NCBI GenBank assembly: GCA_035578155.1 | Contig: JAPWDM010000012.1 | Span: forward strand, 14,142,501 to 14,206,500 | Source: Brachynemurus nebulosus | Lineage: Eukaryota; Arthropoda; Insecta; Neuroptera; Myrmeleontidae | Reading direction: 5' to 3' | Length of the DNA stretch: 64,000 nt | Shown: positions 10,674 through 22,945 of the stretch, one piece after another | How the letters are laid out: the number at the start of each line of letters is the position of its first letter | Numbering within the stretch: the first letter of the stretch is position 1 | Made by a program: the position numbers and the translations under genes | Notes under the pieces: model-generated | What the model was told of the DNA's origin: nothing | Databases searched by the model: none | Seen by the model: the letters and a program-made list of their open reading frames with translations, nothing else

Positions 10674-11430
10674 CAGGGCCGTAGCTACCGCCGTATCAGC
10701 CGTATCAATGATACGGGGCCCCCGGGCTACAGAGGCCCCTAACGTGTGTAAGCAAAAATTAGTAAAATGTTATCCATAATGTCACTTAATCTCGTGCTTC
10801 CCGGGAAAGAAACATGTAAAAAAAACTGTCATACGTGCCTATAGAGTTTTCACTTCAGAAATGACAAAAGTCAAAAAAGAAATCTCTTTTTTCCCCGGGT
10901 TAATTGCTCTGAAAACATGCTAAAAATCTGAAATTCAAGAAATGCATTCCATTAAGGACTCATGGAATTATTGCTGATAAAATTCAATAGCCTTGCATCC
11001 AGTTTTCCGGAGGTAATAACAGCATGCTTTCTATTCTTGACCCTTCCATAGTTAAAACCACAATAGTTGAAAGAAGTTTTTCAAAATTAAAGCTGATAAA
11101 AATTACCTAAGGACTTCGATGGGGCAGGAACGACTATCAAACTTGTCACTATTCTCTATAGAGGCAGAAATTTTAGGAAAACTGAAACCGTCTTCAGCTA
11201 TAGATGAATTAATAAATCAATTTGCCGAAAAAAAGGCAAGAAAAGTGTATATTTAATTTGAATTGTTTGGCTAGCTCAAATTTTAGGAGGAAGCGATAAC
11301 TTAAAATCAATAAATATTTATTTTAATTTAATGCAAGCATTTTTGTTTCTTTTGTGAGAAATCTTTACCTTCATTTGGGCCCCGCAACGAATTTTGATAC
11401 AGGGCCCCTCCAAGGCACGCTACGCCACTG
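10674..11430 (+). mobile_element. hAT element (ZMYM1-like transposase family), copy 1, 757 bp
   Basis: The left end CAGGGCCGTAGC and right end GCTACGCCACTG are imperfect inverted repeats. The 8-bp flanks ATTGTCAC and AGTGTCAC differ at one base. It is an internally deleted derivative of the same family as 45990-46896 and 63275-63872. The subterminal left region has CCGTATCAGCCGTATCAATG followed by a GGGGCCCCC block. Confidence 0.9.
10995..11257 (+). pseudogene. hAT transposase C-terminal dimerisation region, decayed (copy 1)
   Basis: Aligns at DNA level with the better-preserved 46441-46752. The ERSFSKLK core codons (GAAAGAAGTTTTTCAAAATT) are present, but a base change and small indels around CCATAGTTAAAACC and AAAAATTACCTAAGG break the frame before the RTSMGQERLS segment. 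It is the tail of a cut-and-paste transposase in which this region mediates multimerisation. Non-functional. Confidence 0.75.
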
Positions 11431-12283
11431 AGTGTCACCACTCTTATCGACACTACTGTACATTTATATAGGTACATGTAAATGTTAAAATATAAAACAG
11501 TTTCCATTCAACATGATATTAAAGTATATGAAAAGGCAACCGCAACGAATTCCGCAACATTGTATGATGTTCGACAAACAGTGTTGTGATGAGGAGGACG
11601 AAGATGACGAAATGATGCCGGAAGGTTTGTTATTGTTGTAACAACGATTGTTATTTGTCACATTCATCTCATCTTTACGTACGTATACGTACGAATATCT
11701 CCGCGTTCCGTACGGGTGTGCTGTATGCCATTTCTCAGGATGAATAAAATGCCGCAGGATAACTTTTATACCGTATATGAATTTTATTGTATATATTATG
11801 TGGGTATTAAAATATATACTGTATTTTTCAATTAAGTTTAACGTAGTGAAGTAAAATTTAATTTAGTTGAGCTCCCTTATTTTATCTAAGTAAGGATGAT
11901 CCTTTATTTTGTTTGTATATTTTCGATTATCGATGTACTTACTATTCGGTATAGAAACAGTTGTAATATGTTTGGAATCAGCGTCGGGGCATTTATTACA
12001 TTTTCGGCTGTTTGTAAGTGTAAGTGACAATAGAATTTTTCGAAAAGTTTTGCTTTCTGGTATCAGATATGACCTAAAACGATGGTAAGTAAGTATAAAA
12101 GTCCTCGGAAATGCGAGGCTTATTGTTAGTTAAAAAATTTAATATTTTTTTTTTTTTTAGCAAAAAAAAAAAAGAAAGTTTACGAAATATTTACGATCAA
12201 ATGTTTATGATTACGAAAAGTATTCTTTAGAAACAATTATTATAAAAAATCTTATAGATGATAATCCAACTTCAAAAGCATTA
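11431..12283. other. Spacer without recognised feature
   Basis: AT-rich. A GA-rich patch (GATGAGGAGGACGAAGATGA near 11587) and the palindromic ACGTACGTATACGTACG near 11677 are the only irregularities. No gene supported. Confidence 0.4.
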
Positions 12284-12728
12284 GGCCCGATTTACATTAA
12301 CGCTCCGCTCTCGATACGCTCCCACTCCATTTTCGCTCCGATATAATCTTGTTGTGTTCACATTACAGCGCTGATAACATGCTGGTACCTATTCGTTCTC
12401 CATTCACATTATAATGCCGCTCTGCGTACGCTCCCAGTTCGGTCTCAGTTCGATACAAACATCTTTTCATAACAACTGAATGCAAGCGGAGTGGAGTGGA
12501 ATCAAAAAAGTGTTTACACTATAGGCACAAGCCATAACAAGTCTGATATCGCTCCGATAAAATATTACCTGAGTGGTATTGATATTGGAGTGGCATTGGA
12601 ACGGGAGCGAACCGCGACTGATATCGGACCGATATCAGAGCGATGATGTGAATACACTAAGAATATTTTATCGAACTGGGAACGGAGTGATCTTGTAGTG
12701 AGCGCGGAGCGTCAATGTAAATCGGGCT
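12284..12728. mobile_element. PIF/Harbinger-like MITE, 445 bp, TSD TTA
   Basis: Long TIRs start GCCCGATTTACATTAACGCT at the left and end AGCGTCAATGTAAATCGGGC at the right. TTA flanks both sides (12281-12283, 12729-12731), the TWA-type TSD expected for PIF/Harbinger. The interior is strikingly rich in GCTCC / GGAGC words on both strands (CGCTCCCACTCC, GGAGTGGAGTGG, GGAACGGGAGCG), probably subterminal repeat sites. Non-coding. Confidence 0.8.
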
Positions 12729-13279
12729 TTATTCGTACAAGGGGGGGGGAGGGTAAGTGAACTATAGTCCATGGTGGTCAACTCTAAGGGGAAAGTAAAT
12801 ATTTATAAAAGGAATTTCGTTAATTTTAATAGTAAAGTATAAATAAAATGATAGAATAATGAGACTGAATACCAGTTAGAGGTTTTCAAAGACGTTCCTA
12901 TCGATTTTTTTTTTTATCAAAATTAGTCATGTCGAAAATAATATGGTATTGTGTTTGCAAGCGTTTTCAAACATTTTCAAACACTGGACGACCAACATAC
13001 TTAGGCCTGAATCGATCGGTTCCTTAAGAATTTTGAAGGCAGACGGTCGTAGATTTATCTACGGTGATAACAATTTTTGAATTTGTCGCCCTTGGGTCAA
13101 AAATTTTGGGACCATTTTTTTTTACTGTCTTCTTTGTACATTATATTTTCTGAATTCCGACAGTTACTAGCGAATTAGCGATTTTACTGTTCATCAAATG
13201 AAGACATGAGTGGATGAAGATCTAATGTAACGTTTTTATAATTTTACAATAGAAGCGTTTGAATGTTTTTATTTAGATA
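12729..13279. other. Spacer with a short G-run
   Basis: G-run AGGGGGGGGGAGGG near 12741. Otherwise AT-rich with no feature seen. Confidence 0.4.
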
Positions 13280-13523
13280 TAACGTAAAAGCCCCCATTAT
13301 GGAACGGTATCTAATACTGGGACAGTTTTGACATTTATATATTTATTTCTTTAGTTCAGTAAAGAAACATTAAATACGAGGTGAATTTAAATTGAAAAAC
13401 AATCATTCTGTTAATAATAATTTTTGTTACCAGACGTTTCTTTCAGAAAAAACTTCATTAATATGTAAATGTCGAAATTGTTCCAGTATTAGATACCGTT
13501 CCATAATGGGGGCTTTTACGTTA
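13280..13523 (+). mobile_element. Family K MITE, copy 1 (244 bp)
   Basis: Begins TAACGTAAAAGCCCCCATTA and ends with its mirror GGGGGCTTTTACGTTA. The TIRs extend about 55 bp (GGAACGGTATCTAATACTGG also inverted). The internal block AAACATTAAATACGAGGTGA and ATTCTGTTAATAATAATTTT matches the right half of 35533-36088, so this is a shortened version. Terminal TA may be the TSD. Confidence 0.8.
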
Positions 13524-13570
13524 CTTCCCATTCAATAACTCATGTTTATTATTGAATTTCTTCAAAACTA

Positions 13571-14380
13571 CACAAAGAAAAAATTCATATAAAAATTACT
13601 GTGCTCAGCACTACAATCGACGTGTAAAAGGCGAACATATTCAATTTTGTAGGGTAAAAATATAAAAATTATAATTAATCATAGAAAATTTAAAGGATAG
13701 AATGTTCTTTCCGTAATATTAGTTCCGTAAAATTTGTAAAACAGCACAGTAAAAAGTTCCATTGCCGACAGTTTAACTGTTTTTCTTACAAAAATTACCA
13801 TGCTGTCTTAAAATAGAAGAAAAGTAGAAAATAATAAAAGAAACTAATAGAAGAAAGAAAGAAAGAGAAGGTATCAACGCTGTCACATAGCGAGGCAAGT
13901 TGCAGAAAGTATCAACACAATCATATATGAAGGTCACATAGCAGGACTGGTGGTGTTGCAAGTAGCTGGTTAGCTCGTGTGGTGTCGAAGCAGTGTTCAT
14001 TAGGATGTCTTGACGGATGGTCATCGTTTAAGTCATCATTTTGTTAGTTCACTATCTTCAGTATTAGAATATATTGTTGCCAATCATTTTTGTATGGATC
14101 ATAAAGAATCGAAGGTCGGAAAAGATCGATCTTCGAAGTTTTTACAGGTACAGCCGAAGCAACATAAGGTTACGGGTCAGATGCGCAGATGAAAGAGTAC
14201 GACAACAAGAATTAAACTATAACATATATGCATAAGAGTGTGATAGAAGTTGTGTTACCACATTTACCATGTTATAATATATTTTTTTACTTTGGTCGTC
14301 GATCGCGCACGCATTAAAAGAGAGCATGCTAATTTTTCTGAAATTTTATCTACACAAATTATATGATTTTTCTCTCCGTG
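13571..14380. mobile_element. Family A TA-flanked MITE, copy 2 (complete)
   Basis: Left end CACAAAGAAAAAATTCATAT and right end ATATGATTTTTCTCTCCGTG are imperfect inverted repeats, each bordered by TA on the outside. TA duplication and CAC ends fit Tc1/mariner-type MITEs. The body matches 561-1378. It contains 60-codon (14010-14192, +) and 83-codon (13773-14024, -) frames equivalent to those in copy 1, with one in-frame 3-bp indel between copies. Confidence 0.8.
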
Positions 14381-15844
14381 TATTGGACGTAATGAAACCA
14401 AATTTTAGTAAATGATACTTCAACACAGGATATTTCAAAATTTTGTAAAAAATGAATTTTTGAAAAACATGTTACATAACACCTTCATTTACTCACGTCT
14501 TCAAATAGGTATATTACGAAGACAGTATAGATTTTATAGTAAGCAAATATTTATTAAATATTTATGTACATATTGGTATCGTAATTAAACCTATAGAATT
14601 CCTTTTTAATGTAAATCCACATATTTTTTCTCGCACTTTTAAGTACGTATTTCTACAACTGGCAAAGCGTTCCTATGCGTAAGTTATGTGCATTGTGCAC
14701 TTATATTAATTTCAGATGATAAGAATTGACAGCATAGTAAGTAAAGTATAAAGAGTAGAAGAGGGCATACATAGATTCTTACACATTCCATTCTTGTCAA
14801 AACAATTCGTTTATCCTTTAGTGATGATGGGTTGTGGTATGCTAATAATAAGTACATAAATACAACCAACAACCCTCTCTTACTTAAGTACATATTTTCA
14901 GATGAAAAAGAATGCACACTAATATTATGTATTTACAGCGTTAGAATCGATGCACACAATAGTGCCGAAATCACATTAGGGTGAATGCGGAAGAGATGCC
15001 GCACATTTTGAAAACACTTGATAATTCTTAAAGTATGCATTTAATTGATTTGAAATTTGGTTCACAATAAATATAAACATTGTTCTTTAAAATTATTTAT
15101 AAATAATTTTAAATTTTGAATCATAAAGAATTCATAATTAACATTTTTGTAGAGCCTGAAAAGCGGTGTCTCTCCCACACCTATGGGAGAGATGCCGCCT
15201 CAAAGAAGGTGAGACGCCGCATAGTTCATATTAAAAATTTTGCATTTTACACACATCTCCATACATGATGCATGTCATATGTAACCATTTTTGGCACTTT
15301 ATACATCTTAATCAGTCAACTTTTTTTTTTATTTCTGAGTACTTTTCAAAACATTCAATACACAGGCAATCATCATTATTTTCGTTATTTTCACTAATAT
15401 GAGGGCTCTTCCTGTCCATTAATGGATCTTTGTGAGTACACTTACTTGTTCCCCAATTACGAATGTTTTATAAGACAAATTCAGAACCGAGAACGAATTG
15501 TGATCAGCACTAGAGTGTGGATCGACCCTAATATTTCATTACAATCCCAATACGATATATGTGATATATGTATACTCAAACAATGATTACTATGATACTA
15601 TGTGATCAATGTCACATAGTCCTATAATGAATACTATTATATTACGGTAGTTATAGATAGAGCATAAAGCCAGTTTGTAGGCTATTTCACTGAAACGCCT
15701 AGAGGGTGAGGTATGAGGAACATAATATCTATTTTTCCAGATTAATACCATTTTTCTTTTATTTTGTAGTTTTTTCTCAATAATTATTATGTATTATTTA
15801 TTACACGAGAGATTTGTAGTTTTTTGAATAAATTTGTGTTTATA
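14381..15844. other. AT-rich spacer
   Basis: Two similar words GAGATGCCGC (about 14993 and 15191) and GAGACGCCGC (about 15211) may mark a decayed element. A short inverted pair ACTATGTGATC / GTCACATAGT lies near 15597-15620. No gene recognised. Confidence 0.35.
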
Positions 15845-16299
15845 TAACGTAAAAGCCCCGCGGAACGCGAACATATGTCCGAACAGTTTTGACATTTATA
15901 TATTAATGAAACCTCTGATAATAAAAATTATTATTAATAGAATGATTATTTTTCAATTTAAATTCACCTCGCATTTAATGTTTCTTTTGACGTCTAGATG
16001 TTACTCTATGTGTCATATTACTCATATTACACGTCTGTTTGTATAACGGTTTCAAACTCCTAGTGTCATTAATATTTCTCTGTTTGGATGTAGATGTCGA
16101 CACTTTGTAAAAAGAAAAAAAATAATAAATAAAAATTTTTGGGTTGTATGTTTTTAAAAACATATTCATTGGATTAAAAAAAACTTTCTTTCATGCTTAT
16201 TAATAAAAAAAATGGATGTTTAATTTTTTTGTCAATTTTTATAAGTCAATTTAATTACGCACCTAAAAATAGTATTCCAGTATAGGGGCTTTCACGTTA
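15845..16299 (-). mobile_element. Family K MITE, copy 2 (455 bp)
   Basis: Starts TAACGTAAAAGCCCCGCGGA and ends TATAGGGGCTTTCACGTTA. The interior matches 35533-36088 in reverse orientation (AATTCACCTCGCATTTAATG; GTCTAGATGTTACTCTATGT; AAAACATATTCATTGGATTA). Short frames inside are incidental. Confidence 0.8.
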
Positions 16300-16304
16300 T
16301 AATG

Positions 16305-16445
16305 GAAATTTGTTTGCAACCAACTTAACAAGAAGTACTGTCAACTAACAAAGTACGGCTACGCACCTGAGGATATTTGGGTTGACAGTTGCTTTTAGGC
16401 AACAGATTTGAGTTGTAGACAAATCATATTTATTCAGAAAGAATA
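16305..16445 (-). repeat. Family W dispersed repeat, copy 1
   Basis: The reverse complement shares TTCTGAATAAAT, TTGCCTAAAAGCAA, TTGTTAGTTGACAGT and CTTGTTAA with 59745-59870. It begins only six bases after K copy 2. Contains the inverted pair TTGACAGTTG / CTGTCAAC. Confidence 0.55.
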
Positions 16446-17382
16446 TTAAACTCGAATCTATTACGACAAGAAAATTTAAATTTGTCATAGAATCGGACCC
16501 CAAGAGAGATGATGTCGGGACTGTAGCCCCGGGGTCGCAGAGGGAGCCCGGTTAGTTTTCCAAGGGCCCTTCATTTTTCTCCACATTCTGAATGTAATGA
16601 CAACGTTTATAATCAATCAGTTTTCACACTTGACCTTTATCGTTGGTTACACACGTTTAATATAAATGATGTGTAGATATCCTGGTTAAATAAGTATACC
16701 TAAAAAAAACAAAAACATATGGATGGAATTCCATATGGGTGAAATAGACTAAGAGCTCGGTCCACAAAACGAAATTCATTTCTTCGTCAACAATACTATT
16801 AGAAAATATAAACCATCCGACCTAAAGACAGGAATAACTCTATTTCCGGTATAAACAGGTTGCGTGTAATTCAAAACTATATTATTCCAGTCTTCGTCTA
16901 TCTTATTTGTTAGTGATAATCTAATGTAAAAATACTATATTTTCCGAAACTTATATCAATGAGAAAACGAATTCCAATTTTGTACATTGGGCTCTTCGCC
17001 TATAAATATTAGTTTTGAACTAATTGAACGAATGCAAACAATTTAAGATGATTTGTTCGTTATAATTTTCCCTTTAATCCCTGCGTCGAAACTGTTGTTG
17101 AAACTCTTTTTCACATCTGCAATTCCTGCCAACGATTCTAAGTATAATTTAATAGAAAGCATAAGTTCATTCATATCATCACTATAAGTAATACTTTTTA
17201 TTAAGTCTTGTAAGGAGTAATTAAATTATTATAAATATTTCAAAACTTCCAATAAAAAAAAATTAAATCATGAATTCATGACTTCACAAAACAGTTTCGA
17301 TTAATGAAAATAACATATTAATATTTAACGACTTATAAATTAAAAATATTTTATAAAATTTACTTAAACTCTTTTTACTTAA
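16446..17382. other. AT-rich spacer with a GC-rich patch
   Basis: The GC-rich patch at 16495-16570 (GTAGCCCCGGGGTCGCAGAG) looks foreign to its surroundings and may be an element remnant. Nothing else recognised. Confidence 0.3.
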
Positions 17383-18730
17383 TTAGGGTTCCGAAGAAAT
17401 ATCCCGGAACTGTTACAGTTTCATCAAGTCCTCTTGTTTGTCCGTTTATGCGTTTATTCGTCACACAATTAACGTAATTCTTACATTCTGGAGCTCATGA
17501 GCAATTGAGCATAAAATTTTTCAGACACGCTCTATAGGTAGAGAGAGTAGTAATTAATCCTAGAATCATACGTACTCGTCAAAACGACGAACGAACTTTC
17601 CTACCTGCTCCAATACTACAACTTGTCGTTGCCTGCTTGCTGTGAAACTACTGTTATCTAATTTATTTGTTGTTATAACACATAAGACGTATAAATTTTG
17701 TTTATAATTATAGCTATTGTCGTTTTTTTTTATACTGAAATAGTGTGCGTCAAAAGGACGCCGATGTATGATTAACCGATGTTTTTTTTTTAAAGATTTT
17801 GTACTCCACATATAAAAGTTTTCCTAATTTTTCTAAAATTTATTAAAGATATGGATATTATAATTAATTTATTCAATGATTATGATAATGTGAAAGATGA
17901 TTACAGCTGTTTGACTTTTATAGTTATCAGCTGATTTTTTGAAATCTTATTCGAAAAATTACTAACAAATTTTAGAAAATTTACAAATGTGTCTAATGGC
18001 GAAATAACTATATATCTACAGGAATATTTATGACTGAGAAATTTCACATTCTGTAAAGTCACACATGTCCACTGACTCATAATAGTTCATAAATTAATTA
18101 TTTGAAAGACATGTTTTATGATACAATTGATGTATTTATCTATTTTTTAATTTTTATAATGAAAATATGCTTTGATAAAAAGATTAAAAAGATTAATAAA
18201 TATTTATATTAAGAAATTTTTCCAAATCTAATTATTTAAATATTTTGTTCGCTTTTGTAGTATTGTTATGTAAAAAAAATGTTTTTTGCAAATAAACTCT
18301 AAAACTCCCCATAAAAAGTCCATTCGTTAAAATGACGTCGATGTATGATTAACTTTGGGTTTGGGTTAATCTTATTTATAGAATAAATTGTTCCCAGTAA
18401 TTAACATTTTCTACCACTGAAGAATATTCCAGTAGTAGAAAAGGTCTTTCAAAAATTCAGATCCAAAGCATCAAGAGAAATGCTGGCAGTTGCAAAAAAA
18501 TTTCGTTTTTCGTAAATAACTCCAGAAAATCTTTTAAAATTAAGTTGCATGGAGTTACTTTAACCACTTTTCATTTTTAAACCTCGTTTTCAAAAGTTAT
18601 GGGCGACTTAAACTGAGACAAATTTTTATGATATCTATTCTGGGCTCATCAAACGAACAGAAACCACTAAGGAACCCTGACTTAATGCGTACTCAACCCG
18701 CAATCGATGAAATTTCTCTATATTAAAATA
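17383..18730. repeat. Possible decayed element bounded by TTAGGGTTCCG / GGAACCCTGA
   Basis: AATTAGGGTTCCGAAG at the left and AAGGAACCCTGACTTAATGC at the right are inverted. Similar words occur at 21660 and 22105 within another inverted repeat. The left portion continues with GTTTGTCCGTTTATGCG, a wording common in dispersed insect repeats. CGATGTATGATTAAC occurs at 17762 and 18340. No TSD established, so low confidence. Confidence 0.3.
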
Positions 18731-19499
18731 ATCTGTGATATCTGCTGAGACGATGCTGATGTAAATTTTTTGGGATGGATATTTATAAATCTTCGTACAA
18801 TTCATAATTTTTCTGAACGCAATATTTTAATTTTAATATCTTCAAGCTGTCGTTTGAAACTGATTGTGGGCTTGTTCCAAAACAAACAATGACTAACACA
18901 GCCATACTCACATGATTTATATATGTATATATAAATAACATACTTGTATGTGTTGTGTGTAAATGTGGCTACATACATAACTGCTATGGCACGGTTCATA
19001 CGACCAGTATGTTCAATAACAATGAACCGTGTTAAAAAATTTAATTGAATTGTACAGTGAAACGTTCTATTTACACTGGGAACAAAAAAAGAATTTTTTT
19101 AGAAAAGTAGACAGTTTAGATGACAGTTTCGACCAAAAATATTATTTTAAGTTCTAAATTCTTTCAATCTAAAATATTTTTGATGGATCTTAGATCTAAA
19201 AGATTGACTTTAACCATTAATTTTTGCCCATAACCTAACAATAAAACATTGACGTATATCTAACACTCCTATATGTATAGATAATTTCCACAAGTGAAAG
19301 TGTTGGCCACTAAGAGAGACACCAAATGCATAGTTCTATCCCACTTATTTATACTCAATCCGTTATGCGCAAGCGTTGCGACTATAGTGGAAAAAATAAA
19401 AATTTGACAGACGATTTGTAAACATATAAACATTCCCCATTCTCGGATATGCGCATAACATTTGAAGTCGAAATGATAGAAACGGACGTATATAAGTAT
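18731..19499. other. AT-rich spacer
   Basis: Short TA/GT-rich patch at 18918-18960. The 91-codon minus-strand frame (19269-19544) runs into the following element and has no recognisable domain. Confidence 0.35.
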
Positions 19500-20117
19500 G
19501 GCTAACTTCAAAAATGCATCACTGTTTGCATGAGGCAGAGTCAAAAGTTCAAAAATGCATCAGACGCATCACAACGAAAAATCAAAAGTTCATTTTTGCA
19601 TTTAATGCGTCAAAACAATGCATCAAGAAATTTGGTGATGCGTGTCTAAGATGCATGTCATGTGTATAATGTAGAATTATAACTACTTGCCATATTATGT
19701 AGGTATTAACACCAACAGGAATAATTCCGAAAAACAAATTGTTGAAAAAGATGAATGTATTTACCTTTGATTAAAATTGTTTAAACTATTCGAATGCATC
19801 TTGCACTCAAAATAGGTATGTAATATTTTTTATTCAAATAATTTCAATATTTTCAATATCAAGTTCAAGTTGAAATTCAAAGATAATATACCTATACAAG
19901 GACTGTATTGCTATATTATCTATAGTCTATCATGCTACATTATCTGTCTTATCTATAGCCAAATCAGAGGCTAAATGATGCCAATATCCCGTTCAAAAAC
20001 ATCTAGTGTGCATCAAATTTCAAGAGAGCATCAGCAACGCATCATGTAGTATTAGACGCATCAGAAAAGCCATGATGCTGCATCGATGCGGTAAAGTTTA
20101 CAGTTTTGAAGTTACCC
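19500..20117. mobile_element. DNA element rich in GCATC/GATGC words, about 618 bp
   Basis: Left GGCTAACTTCAAAA and right TTTTGAAGTTACCC are inverted with one mismatch, and TAT stands directly outside each end. Both subterminal regions are studded with GCATCA / TGATGC words (ATGCATCAGACGCATCAC; AGCATCAGCAACGCATCATG), spaced irregularly as transposase-binding repeats often are. Superfamily uncertain; no coding sequence. Confidence 0.6.
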
Positions 20118-20541
20118 TATGTCTGCACCGTTGGATCGTCAACTAACTTAAATTTTTTAATCTAATTAGACAACTTACTTTTACAGCAACAATGTAATCT
20201 TAGAATACGCCAAACACAAGGTCATTTTGCAATTATTTTTTGCCATCGTTCAAACTCAACCAATTTTACCAATTCCTATCCGAAAATTAGTTATATCGTC
20301 AGCTGAGTATCGATTTGTACCAAGTACATTTTTTAAAAATTTTTTTCTGATAGTGGTTTCGAATTCCTTAACGTCCAAAACTAACAAAACATAACCATCT
20401 AGAAAAATTTTTTAAAAAGTGGACTTGGGACAAACCAGTAACAGAACAAACGAGTAACGTTTTTGAATATTACATTAAGCCTCATCATGTCTAAATAAAA
20501 TCAAAATTTAAAATATTACTAACTATTTAATTTCTTTAAAT
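20118..20541. other. Spacer without recognised feature
   Basis: AT-rich with no repeat match noticed in the window. Confidence 0.35.
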
Positions 20542-20739
20542 CAGCGGTTTTTAAACCATGGGTTACGATCCAAAGTATAGGATTGCGAACTGAAATACTA
20601 GGGTCGCGGAAATTAAGTTCAGACATATTATTCAACAAAAAAAATAAATATTAAATGTATTTATTTGTATGTTTGAGGTCGTAAAAAATCTTGTAATGAA
20701 AAATTGGAGCCATGAATGAAAAAAGTTTACGAAACGCTG
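20542..20739. mobile_element. hAT MITE, about 198 bp
   Basis: CAGCGGTTTTTAAACC at the left and GTTTACGAAACGCTG at the right are hAT-style inverted ends. Flanking octamers CTTTAAAT and TATTAAAT agree at six of eight positions. The interior has GGGTTACGATCC and GGGTCGCG, as in many short hAT elements. Confidence 0.65.
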
Positions 20740-21347
20740 TATTAAATAATTCCATAAAACCCATTTAAAAGTAATAAAAACGTAATTTTCATAAAACACT
20801 CTATAAATTTACAGTATAAATAAAATTATTTTAATATAATAGTTAGCATTTTAAATATGTATAAATCTGTCTACTTTTACACATTACACATATATGTAAA
20901 TGTTTTCATAGGTCCGTGTGTTACTCATTAAGATCAGTCTTGTCCGTCTTGTCAGTAATTACGTCAAGAGAAGATTTTGTAATAAAAATAAAAAATTAGT
21001 TAAAAACTTGTGATTACTTTGTATAATAAATTAATAATCTAAATATGTAGTTAATATTTTCGTTAATTTCAATTTGTTTAAATTGTTTATCATAATTTTA
21101 CATTAAACTAGAAACGTATACGTGGTATACGTGGTATTATAATATACGACTGAACTACGATTTGCTAAAAATTCGTAAGTAATTTGCAAAACAAAAATTT
21201 TGTAAGAAAAAAGAAAACTTACTATACGGTTCGAATTCATACTTAGCCGGTTTGTTTCTTTTTTTAAACAAAAATATCATTTTAGAACCTGCAATAGCAA
21301 GCACCACGTAGAGGGACGCAATCAGCCCCCAATTTATGCACGCTAAA
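20740..21347. other. AT-rich spacer
   Basis: Direct repeat ACGTGGTATACGTGGTAT near 21119. Otherwise featureless. Confidence 0.35.
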
Positions 21348-22421
21348 CACGAATTGCATCCTGCAGTCAGTAAAATATTTCATCTCCCCAAGGTGCCATA
21401 AACAAAACACACGAATTGCATCCCGCGGTCAAAAATCAAACACACGAATTGCATCCCGCGGTCAATATTTTATTGCTTTTAAAAGTGTAGTTGTTTACAA
21501 ATACATACATACATACAATTTATTCATTATTTTATATAAAAGAATTTTCAAAAATAATTTTTTCCAAAATCATTCATATTTTTGTTCTATTTAAATTTTA
21601 TCTCACCTATTTATTGTATTTTAATAAAAAAAAATTCGCCAAGTACGTATTCGATCTGCATTAAGTTAGGGTTCCGTAGTCAGTAGCTTCTTAGGTTTTT
21701 TTTTTATTATTTTTAATATTAAATAACTTGCAGATAATTTTAGCGGGAAAACTATCAGTAGCTATTTTTTTACAATTTTCAGGGTTCAGGAAAATTTAGC
21801 ACATTCAAGTAGTATTTTATAAAATACAATTTTGAAAATTTATTAAATGTTAGATATATTCATGCAATTATTTTTAATTTTTTTTTTAATATTATACAAA
21901 AAATGTTTTTGTTCAACCATTTATGGAAATTGTCTACTTAAATAGCCGGCCCTGTCTCGATAATCTTAAACTACATAAAACTAGACCAAAATAACAAATT
22001 AGAGTTCTAGATTCAAAGGAAAATGAAATCAAACTGTTTTCCCAGTAAAATTTTCTCCAAGATATTTAAAATTAAAAATAATAAGAAAATTTAAGAAATT
22101 ACTGATTGCGAACTCTAACTTAATGCCGATTGAATATGTACTTAGCGATTTTTTTTTATCAAAATACAATAAATAGGTGAGATAGAACATAAATAAGACA
22201 AAAATATGAATGATTTTAGAAAAAATTATTTTTGAAAATTATTTTATATAAAATAATGAATAAGTTGTATGTATGTATGTATTTGTATTCAACTACACCT
22301 TCAAAAGCAATAAAGGAATAAAATACTGACCGCGGGATGCAATTCGTGTGTTTCCCTTTTTACCTCTTTTTACAACTTTAGGGTCGGGTGGACCTTTTTC
22401 AACCGCGGGATGCAATTCGTG
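21348..22421. mobile_element. 1.07-kb foldback element with repeated terminal 20-mers
   Basis: The word CACGAATTGCATCCCGCGGT occurs at 21412 and 21440, with a variant at 21348. Its reverse complement occurs twice on the right, at about 22329-22350 and 22402-22421. Arms continue inward for over 200 bp (TTTTAAAAGTGTAGTTG / CAACTACACCTTCAAAAG; ACATACATACA / TGTATGTATGT; TCACCTATTTATTGTATTTT mirrored; GCATTAAGTTAGGGTTCC / GAACTCTAACTTAATGC). The loop is about 21700-22095. Foldback-type transposon architecture; non-coding. Confidence 0.8.
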
Positions 22422-22675
22422 ATCAGCCTTTATGGAGGGGTCAACTGAATAATCTAAGCGTGGCCCCCTGTCCCCCGTACTTGATCCTACATGTTTAATT
22501 TTTGTAAAACTGAAAGGAACGACTTCGACAACTTCTAATTTGCATTCAATTTCACCATTCTATCATTTTATTTACAATTTTTAAAGCATTTTTATAAATT
22601 TTGTTAACCTAATGACGTCATCAAGTTAACGAACATTTATTTTTCCCTAATTGAGATAGAAATTAAACAATTTTT

Positions 22676-22945
22676 CAAAGGATTTTAACGAAACTTCTCT
22701 AGACGTTTATTTAATTCAGCAATAATACGAGCTTATACTGAAAAAAAAATAGACCGTTCCAATTTTGAGAAAAACGGTTTCAAAGTTTTATAATTTTAAC
22801 ACTGGCTTTTATGGGTAGTTGAAATATTCAAACATTTTTTTTTTTTTTTTTTTGAATAAAATGAAAACGTGTCAAAGGAATTTGATAAAAAATTTAATAT
22901 GTTATAAAATACAAAATTACAAACCATATTATTTAGGAACCATAT
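22676..22945 (+). repeat. Family G dispersed repeat, copy 2
   Basis: Same blocks as 8169-8450, including the internal T-run (about 22832-22852) and GAATAAAATGAAAACGTGTC. A few percent to tens of percent diverged by eye. Confidence 0.7.

Noticed and set aside
12060..12180. Possible exon around TATGACCTAAAACGATGGTAAG
   Set aside because: A splice-like GTAAGT word alone is weak; no open frame of useful length borders it.
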